From positions 3,453,501-3,517,500 of the forward strand of contig NZ_CP009533.1 in assembly GCF_000761155.1 (NCBI RefSeq): a stretch of DNA of 64,000 nucleotides. The letters run 5' to 3'. The translations under genes and the position numbers were made by a program. Source of the DNA: Pseudomonas rhizosphaerae. GTDB lineage: Bacteria > Pseudomonadota > Gammaproteobacteria > Pseudomonadales > Pseudomonadaceae. How positions within the stretch are numbered: position 1 is the first letter of the stretch; every line of letters starts with the position of its first letter. Of the stretch, positions 17,315 to 25,400 are shown piece by piece. A model generated the notes under the pieces. The model did not search any database. It worked only from the letters and a program-made list of their open reading frames with translations, and was not told where the DNA came from.

Positions 17315-17373
17315 TTAAAGCACGCAATGTGGTATTTCTCTGATAAGCCTCCTAAACTTGTGCTTCTTTTCAC

Positions 17374-17685
17374 CTAAAAGTCATATTCTCGCCGACAATA
17401 GATGAAGCCATCGAGGCAATCAAGACGCCCTATTGATCCAAGTAAGAATTTACAATCCAAATCCACATGCGAAATTTTTTCTCGATCAATCGAAGCTGAG
17501 ATATTTGTCGCAACAACCTCCAAACTTTCCCAGTCAAACTCCGTAGGCGGTCTGTCGAGATAGTATATGATACACAATTTTCCATTATCTGAAAGCGAAG
17601 TCGCAACTGCTCTGATTGCTGGATATATCTCGCCAATCAGAGCACGCCAAACACACAAGACTAACCAATCCGGGACAGACTTCAT
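17374..17685 (-). CDS. Orphan immunity-like protein
   Basis: 103 residues: MKSVPDWLVLCVWRALIGEIY, then IIYYLDRPPTEFDWESLEVV and LDCLDGFIYCRREYDF. The pattern (a W-x-x-R helix, YYLDR, then a LDGFIYxRRE end) looks like a small alpha/beta CDI immunity protein as found behind CdiA genes, but I cannot name the family with certainty. No matching toxin lies upstream; the preceding gene is the barstar-like gene. It would be an orphan that protects against a toxin no longer made here (inference). Confidence 0.65.
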   Translation of the reverse strand: MKSVPDWLVLCVWRALIGEIYPAIRAVATSLSDNGKLCIIYYLDRPPTEFDWESLEVVATNISASIDREKISHVDLDCKFLLGSIGRLDCLDGFIYCRREYDF

Positions 17686-17732
17686 GGTTTCACTCCGACC
17701 GTTGTTGGATTTGTTGACACCAGCGGCTTAAG

Positions 17733-18107
17733 CTATTTTTCTAGCAGATCCTCGACCGTAAGCCTATCAATTTCTCTGAAGACTACTTCTATCTCGTGCC
17801 CTTCGTCACCAACCCAATCAAACACCGCGTCACGTAAAATCTCAAGGTATACCTGTAGATCCTCTCTTGGCAATTCTGGAAGAGTCACATGTACAAGGAC
17901 GATTTTGCGGCATGGAATCCAGCTAAGATCTCTTAAGCAATCATATAAGGCATCCCAATTAAATCCAAAACACCCCGGCAACCACAGTAGGTAATACAGC
18001 GCTCTTATCAATTCCTCTGCAATCCCAATGGACGGGTCAATCTGCACATAAAAAACCTCGGCCGCGTCATATGAAGGCGGGATGTCCACAAACTTGAATG
18101 GCAACAT
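17733..18107 (-). CDS. Barstar-like immunity protein
   Basis: This is a 124-residue barstar family protein, an inhibitor of barnase-type RNases. The key segment LPGCFGFNWDALYDCLRDL (residues 43-61) aligns with the inhibitory helix region of Bacillus barstar (LPEYYGENLDALWDCL). It keeps both acidic residues that plug the RNase active site, here Asp52 and Asp56 (barstar Asp35 and Asp39). The rest fits the fold: a beta strand IVLVHVTLPELP and a later YLEILRDAVFDW helix with HEIEVVF strand. It starts 13 bases after the barnase-like toxin stop, so the two are a toxin/immunity pair. The frame is intact. Confidence 0.88.
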   Translation of the reverse strand: MLPFKFVDIPPSYDAAEVFYVQIDPSIGIAEELIRALYYLLWLPGCFGFNWDALYDCLRDLSWIPCRKIVLVHVTLPELPREDLQVYLEILRDAVFDWVGDEGHEIEVVFREIDRLTVEDLLEK

Positions 18108-18119
18108 TTTCGACAGGCC

Positions 18120-18784
18120 TCAATTTTTTATCGGGATGAAGGTTTTGTAGTGGTCGGCTGTGTAATACATTTCGCCGCCTTTTCCTACGACGATTCGCTG
18201 AGGTCCTGGCCCTGCAATACCGGGCGTAGGATGGACGTATTCAGTGTAGTAACCGGCTGGTTTCTGCGGCAGATCCGATGCGCGATTCTGGAATATAGAG
18301 CTGTTGTTTCGATCAGGGAAAGATTCATCTGACTTTATCCGATCCAAGGTTGCGCCAAGATCGACTGTGCCTTGGAGGACCTGACCAGTTTTTTGATCAA
18401 CAACCTTGATGCTATCGATGAATCGAGTGGTATCATTTGCACCGAAAGTACTGCTTTAAAAATACTAGTTCCATCATCAACGGCTGATGATGCATCATAT
18501 ATTGCTGCGGTCGCTGCCATAAGCGAATCCTCTCCACCAGCTAAGGACAGCGCCAATACAGCCCGAGCTTGGCTAAACAGCTGAAGGCCTTCTCCATTTA
18601 AGCTTTGCCCTTCGTCCAGGCTGTCTTGCAAGTCAAAATACTTCTCATCTAACCGTGCAGTTAAAGTATCTAGCCCAGAAACCTGATCAGTCGTGGGTTT
18701 GTTACCAGATTGTAGATACCTAAGAGACTCGGCAACGATAGACACTTCTACTCGGCAGGCCTGTAAGGCAATTTTGCAAGCCAT
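18120..18784 (-). pseudogene. Barnase-like RNase toxin, frame-disrupted
   Basis: The C-terminal frame (18120-18347 and extending upstream to about 18453) encodes an RNase N1/T1/barnase-family domain. It reads SSIFQNRASDLPQKPAGYYTEY, GPGPQRIVVGKGGEMYY and ADHYKTFIPI. The catalytic Glu (YYTEY), Arg (PQRIV) and His (ADHYKTF) correspond to barnase Glu73, Arg87 and His102. The N-terminal part, MACKIALQACRVEVSIVAES... to DDGTSIF, is a helical domain I do not recognise and lies in another frame. The two frames meet at an A-run (18455-18457). Adding one A would give SIFKSSTFGANDTTRF and join them, so a single-base deletion (or sequencing error) is likely. There is no pretoxin block, so this cassette may derive from another delivery protein. 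Confidence 0.85.
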
Positions 18785-18928
18785 TTTTACAACATGTCTT
18801 CGTTGTTCCTAACTAACTACCCTAATTTTTTCTACAAGGCTTTCCTCAACTATATCTAAACGCATGATTATTATTTAGCCTCTGGCAGTGGCTTTAATAG
18901 CGCGGACACATCCTATGCGCTCTTTAAA

Positions 18929-19456
18929 CTACGACTGCCAGAATGTCAGACAGACACCATATTCATCGAGAAGATCGTCAGCAATTTCAAACTGAAATAC
19001 CTTCTCTGGAAAGGCATCGGATAACGCGCGCCTCCAATATCTAGTGACCTGTTCGGCAAATAAATGACAAAGACGATAATCTTCTTCCGACAGGCCCACT
19101 TTAAATACGGGTCGACTCGGTGCATCCTCCCACTTTGAAAAGAACTGATTTATTGAAAAAATATTTCTGTATCGTTCAACGTCTCTACGCGATGTATTTT
19201 GTTCCAACACACTAGATTCGGTCTCAACCAGCCCGTTCAAATGAAATTTTTGCGGATCGTATTGCTGAGCGTTAGGCAGCCAGAAAATGTGACCATTGAC
19301 CTCAATAAAATCAGGAGAGAGCAAACCCAGAACAGAAATTGCCTGTTCTAATGAAACCAAGTTCCCTACATATGAAAAAAACTCCCCGGAGCCAATATCT
19401 GAAACAAACAGACTCAACGACTCTTTAGAAATATTTCCCTGATAAATTTTCATCAT
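18929..19456 (-). CDS. cdiI: CDI immunity protein CdiI of the current CdiA tip
   Basis: 175 residues, MMKIYQGNISKESLSLFVSD..., acidic, no signal peptide or membrane segment, so cytoplasmic. The start codon overlaps the cdiA stop (4 bases), the classic cdiA-cdiI arrangement, which points to the cognate inhibitor of the CdiA toxin tip. Much lower GC than cdiA. I do not recognise a named immunity family. Its product would bind and block the toxin of sister cells. Confidence 0.8.
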   Translation of the reverse strand: MMKIYQGNISKESLSLFVSDIGSGEFFSYVGNLVSLEQAISVLGLLSPDFIEVNGHIFWLPNAQQYDPQKFHLNGLVETESSVLEQNTSRRDVERYRNIFSINQFFSKWEDAPSRPVFKVGLSEEDYRLCHLFAEQVTRYWRRALSDAFPEKVFQFEIADDLLDEYGVCLTFWQS

Positions 19457-22400
19457 TTCAACCCCAAGCTATCAAGAACCGACTGAGGAACATTCCCCTC
19501 AAAAACTTTTGTATCACTTCCCTTCTTGGGGAAATATGTTCCATTCGGAGCTTGGTTCCATTCGACCACCTTAATCCGAGAGCTAGACACATCATATAGT
19601 GCACGCCCCTCAGGACCGTAGATAACAACATGCCCATTTCCAAGATTTGCATAAGAATCTGGAGTTTGCCCTTGCAACGGATACTGAACACCACCACGCG
19701 TTCCCGTGAACGTCACATTCGTTTCCCTGAGTCCCTTGGTATAATCTAAATCAATAGTATTACCGGCAGAGTCCGTAGTGAACCTGGGTGTATTTGGAGC
19801 GTTAGTGGTTCCTTTCGCCCCACCCGCACTCCCCCTACCCGCCTTCCCACCAACCGCCATCGACGCAGCCGCCACCATAGCGTCGCGAATCGTCTCCTTC
19901 CGGGCGTCGCTGAACCCTAGCCGGTTTTGCAGCTCCTGCACAACCGAGTCGACCTTGGCGCCCGCCGTGACCTGTGCCAGGGCGTTTTGAACTTCATGGT
20001 TCTCAGCCAGCAGCAGCGCAAAGACGTGCTGAGCATTGGGGGCCACAGCCGTTGCTGCGAGGTCTTTGAGCTGCTCTGCTCTGGCCTGAGCATTGGCTAC
20101 CATCGACGATGTGGTGGCACAGAAGTCAGGGTTGGCAGCGCAAGACTGGAAGGCTGCAATTTCCTGATCACGGCTCAGCCTGACGAACTTTTGAAGAACA
20201 TCCTCTGAGCAACCACCGTCTTTAGCGGCGCAGGCGTTGAGCTCTTTGGCTGCGCGCGTGAGGTCGCTGTGGCTCAGGTGGTTGTATTGCGTGGCTGTGG
20301 CTGCGATGTTGGCGGCAATCTCAGGATCGCCGCCCGTCACCACGCTGGACAGCAGGCCTACCACATTCGACATGGCCAGCAGATTGGCCTTGGCCTGTTC
20401 GGCGCCCCCTTTGCCGGGCTCATAGCCTTCTGGCATGACCAGGTCCGCCAGGTAGCTGACCATGGCTTCATTCGCGCCACCGGCCAGGGCACCGGTCTTG
20501 AAGTCCTCGCCCATGGCCAATGCCTTCATGCCGCCCAACAGTGCGTGCGCCGCGACCTTGCTGGGGCTTCCTTCAACCATCGCAGAGTTGCCCAGCGCGT
20601 TTGCACCTTGGGCACCCGCAGCAGTGATCAGTGCGCTGACCATGCTGCTTGCAAAGTTGTCGCTGAGGCTGCCGCCGGTGATGGCTGTCTTGGCCAGCGA
20701 GTCGGCGCCGGCTTTGGCAGCGACCAGACCGGCACTGTCTGTGTCGAATCCGAGTCGCGTAGGGTCGTAGCCCAGCTGACCTGCAATGCCAGCGCTGGTA
20801 GCAGCGAGTGCATACCCTTTAAGGCTGTTACTGTTGAAGGTATCGCTGAGCGTATCGCTGACTTTGCCTTTGTTGTTGATGGCGCTGACGGTTGCTGTAC
20901 TTGCCATGGATGTAAGCGCGGCAGTCGCTGCCATATTGCCCAGCCCTGCAGAAGCGGTAGCAGTGGCTGCGGCCATGGTGCCGGTGGAAGAAGCGCCCAA
21001 TGCGGTGCCGGCTGAGGCAGCGGCGCCGCTGGCAGCGCCTGCGGTGAGAACCGACACGATGATCACGATGGCCAACATCGCCCCTTGGCCCAGTCCCGAG
21101 TGCCCATACTTGAACGACTCGTGCACTTCCTTGATCTGCTGCCAGTTCACATCCCCGCGTGCTTCTGCCTCTTTCAACCATGCCAATTGAGGGTCGACCT
21201 GGACCATGGTGTCGATGGTCTGGCTGACGGTGCTCTGATCGATATGCTTGATATCGATGTTCAGGCCTTCGGCCGCCCTGATAACCAACGCACCTTGCGC
21301 AACCAACTCACTCTGCCGCACCGTCTCATCAGTCCTGCCCTTGCCCTCCATGGACGTCCAGGCAAGATCACTGCTGCTCTTCTCGTGGCTCTCCTGCTTG
21401 AGATCCTTCACACCTTCAAAATCAACGGCGCCGCCGCTGTCCAGGGTCAGGTCCTTGCCGCTTTCCAGTTTGGCGACCTGATACTTTTGATCGCCGCCGC
21501 TTTCCAGGGTGAGGTTGCCACCGGTCTTGATTTCGGTGCCCACGTTGGTAACGGTGGTCGTCTCGTCGCGCTGGGTCTGTTTGCTGCCCAGGCTGCCCTT
21601 TTTCTTTTTGTCGTAAAGGGAATAATCGCTGTCTTGAGCGGCCAGCAGTTCCAGTTTTTCACCGGCGTACAGGTAGGCTTCGTCGCCTGCCGTGATACGG
21701 CTGGAGACCAGGGCCATGTCCTTGCCCGCCGTCAGGGCGATGTCGCCGCCTGCATCGAGCGAAGTGCCGATCTGGCTGACGTGATCTTCCCGTGCGGTGA
21801 CCTTTTTGGTTTTGGAATAGGTGTGCTGTTCGTCTGCCGCAGAACTCAGCGTGAGATCATCGACGGCTGCCATGGCGATGTTGCGTTTGGCGTCGATGTC
21901 GCTGGCAATGGCCGTCAGGTCACGACCGGCGGTGGCGATGACGTCCCGGCCTGCGGCGAGGCTGGAGCCGTGCTGGGTAACGGAACTGCTGTTGGCTTTG
22001 CGGCCGCGGTCATTGCTTTCAACCTGCTCGGCTGAAGTGATGTTGATATCTCGACCGGCGGCCAGTGTCAGGTCGTTGCCAGCTTGCAACACCCCACCCA
22101 CATTATTGACATCCCGCCCCGCCCACACGCTCAGATCATTAGCCGCCTCGATCCGAGCGGCCGTGTCCGCGAAGTCCCTGCGTTCGCTGCGGTAGCCGCT
22201 ACTGCTTTGATGGCTGGTCACCGTGCGCTCGTTGATCACGTCGCCGTTGACGGCGGTCAGGCTCACGTCGCGACCGGTGATCACGCCACCGGCCTTGTTG
22301 ACGAGGGTGTTGCTCGTCAACAGATCAAGTCGGCCGCCGGCCTGTACCAGGCCGCTGTTGACCAGGTTGTTGCCAGCGCTGGCGCTGAGGTTGTTGCTGG

Positions 22401-25400
22401 CTTTCAGGGTGCCTGCGTTGGTGAGGTCGTTACCGGAAACCAGGTTGACGTCGCGACCGGCGATCAACGCGCCGTCAGGGCCGAGGCGGTTGTTGGCCTG
22501 GGCCAGGTACAGCACGGGCACCAGCACGTTTTGGCCGTTGACCTTGTACTCTTCCAGCCAGACGATGTCGTGGGTCAGTGCTGCGACTTGCGCCGAGGTC
22601 AACGTGGTACCGACCGACAGGCCCAGTTGCTGCTTGCTGGCGATGGCGTTGTTCATCAAGTACTTGAACAGCGCTTCGTCGGAGTGCTGGCCGTCGATGA
22701 AGCGTTGGCCGGTACGGGCAACCAGCGCCTGCTGGATCAGCTTCTGTTCGTACAAGCCGTCGCCCAGGCGCTTGGCGCTTTCGTCCGGGTTATAGCCCAG
22801 ACCCGCCAGCAGGTAGTCTGAGCTCAGGAATTGCTTGAGGTCGGTGAGTGCCGGGTTGGTTTCGATCAGGTATTTGTGCGCCGGTGAGGTGCTCTGGGTT
22901 TCGGGCAGGCCTTGGACGCGGTTGATGGAGCCGGGTACGTGACCGTCCGTTGCCTTATGAGAGGCGACTTGACCCTCCACCTGAACGATACGGCCCTCGC
23001 TGGTGTCGGCGGTCTGGGTGCGCTGGGCCGCATCGATGCTCGCGCTGCCAATGGTCCAGCTGTGCGGGGCGGCATCGGCCTGTTTGGCGGCGGTATCCGT
23101 GGCGGCTAGGTCACTGAGACGGAACAGGCCATGTTCTCCACTGGGCAGACTGAAGCCTGGCAGAGACAGCGGGTTGATCTGTTGCTGAGCGAGATCGGGA
23201 GGCAGCTGCGCGTCGAGACTGACTCGGGTACTGAAATCGCTGCCTGACGCACCGGTGTCGGTGCGGGTGCCGCTGCTGACGTAGTGGTAGTCGTTGCGTA
23301 CCACGCTGTTGTCGAAGTTGTTCTGGGTAGTGATGCTGACGTCGCCAACCGCCTGAATGACCGCCGCGTAGCGTTGATCGCCGGTCGCCAGTTGTGTCAC
23401 ACGGGCGAAGTCCGGGAGCTCGGTCTCCATATAGGCGAGGAAGTGGCTGATACCCGCTTCCAGACCGCTCACGTTATTGGCATCGTACTGGTCACCTTCA
23501 AGCCAATACTGCGTGTTGAAGGCATTGGCTTCCGTCAACAGCCCGCCTGCACCTCGCTGGCGGTTGGTGCGGAAGGTCCGCACGTATTCGGTATCACCCG
23601 TTTCGATGCCGAGGTTGAACAGGTTGGTGACCGAGGCGTTCAGGTTGCCGCCCGTGACAATGGTGCTGCTCTGGTTGAGCAGGTCGCCGCCGTTGAAACT
23701 CAGGTTGCCGCCTGCGGTGATGCTCGATGCCTGGCTCGCTTGGGTGACTTCCAGCTTTTGGCGTTCCAGGACTTCGAAGACGAAATTGCGTTTGCCCGAA
23801 CAGTCGCCGGCGTTGACGCCCTCGATACAGGCCACCTGATAGATCTTGCCGGTGTAGATGCCGGCGTCATTGACGGTGAGCACTTCGCGCACGTTTTCGA
23901 TGGTGCTGGCAGCCAAGCTCATGCTGCCGTCGCTTTGCAGCGTCGAGGAGCTGTTGCGAATCAGGCTGGCGTGGCCGCCATTGCCGTCGCGATCGATGCG
24001 CAGATTGGCCAGGCTGTAGACGTCGGCGTAGCGGTTGGTGAAGGTGTCGACCTGCAAGCCCATGTCACCGCCGCTGAAGAGCAGTCCTCGCTCGTTGAGC
24101 AAGGCGCCGGTCTTGAGCGTTAGGGATTGGGCGCTGCCGAGGGTGCCGTAGTTGTCGATGTTGCCGGCCGTGATCCCGGCGTCATCCACAGAAGTGATGC
24201 GGCCCCGATTGAGCAAGGCGCCGCCAACGCCCAGCTTCAAGCCAGCGCCGGAGGTGATGCTGGCCGGTGTCGCGAGTTGCAGTTGGGCGGCGTCGATCTG
24301 CAGGCTGCCCAGGCTGGTGACGCGGCCATTGCCCGAATAGGTACCGCTGAGCCCAAGCCAGAGGTCACCGTCACTGGCCAGCTTGCCGTCGTTGCTCCAG
24401 TTGACGCCTTCACCGCGCAGGCTCTGTGAAGCGAGCAACTGGCCGCTGGCGGTCTGGTGAAAGTTGCCGACCTTGAGGGTCAGGCGCCCGGCTTGCAGCA
24501 CGCCGCTGTTGGTCCAGCTGTCGGCATTGAGGGTCAGGCCACCACGGGTAACTAGGCTGCCACCAGCGGCGGTGACGTTGGCGCTGGAGATATTGAATTC
24601 ACCCAGGCCTACGTGCAGCAGAGAGCCGTTGGTATTGCGGAAGCTGCCTGCGTCGACCGTCAGATCGGCGTTCGCAATCTCGATCACGCCACCCTGGTTA
24701 TCCAGCACACCGCCTACGTGATACACCGAGGCGCCGTCCGTGCCGAGTGCGCGCAGGGTGCCGCCCTGGTTATCGAGGTTGGCCGCGGTGATGTCGAAGA
24801 AGGAGTCGCTTTCGATGATGCCGGAGCGGTTGATCAGCGTACCGCCCAGGGCAAAACGCACACGGCCGCCGGCAATCTGGCCGGCGTTGGTGAGGGTGTC
24901 GGCGTTGACGTCGATCAGACCTTTTGCATACAGGCCGCCTGCGCTGTTGTTGAAGTCAGCGGTGGTGATGCTGGCGTCGCCACTCTGCGCGGCGATGCGG
25001 CCATTCTGGTTGTCGAGGCCGGCCAGGGCTAACAAGGTCAGGCGTTGGCCTTGCAGGGTGCCTTGAGCGTTGAGCAGGCTACCGGCCATGCGCGCCTCAA
25101 GAGCGCCGCGCAGGCTGGAAAGGATGCCGCCACGGTTGTCCAGGCTCCCGGCGTTCAGTACCAGGTCGCCGTTCTGGGCGATGAGGCGACCGTTGGCGTT
25201 GTCGATCGCGCCACGGGTGTGCAGCGTCAGGCCGGTCTGGCTCTGTACGGCACCCCCGCCGTTTTCCAGCTCAGCGGCGCTGAGGCTGACGGCGCCATTC
25301 TGGCTGTAGATCAAACCGTCGGCGCCGTTCTGTACGGTACCGCTGGCCTCCACGGTCAGTTGATCGAGCGCCGCCAGCGTGCCACGGTTGCGGTTGTCCA

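Noticed and set aside
18450..18465. Programmed -1 frameshift in the barnase module
   Set aside because: The TTT AAA codons are not in the standard X XXY YYZ register, and re-pairing after a -1 slip would give TAA; a lost base is simpler.
14326..19456. Insertion sequence or transposase remnants as the cause of the cassette array
   Set aside because: No transposase-like frame or terminal inverted repeats seen; direct pretoxin repeats suffice to explain it.
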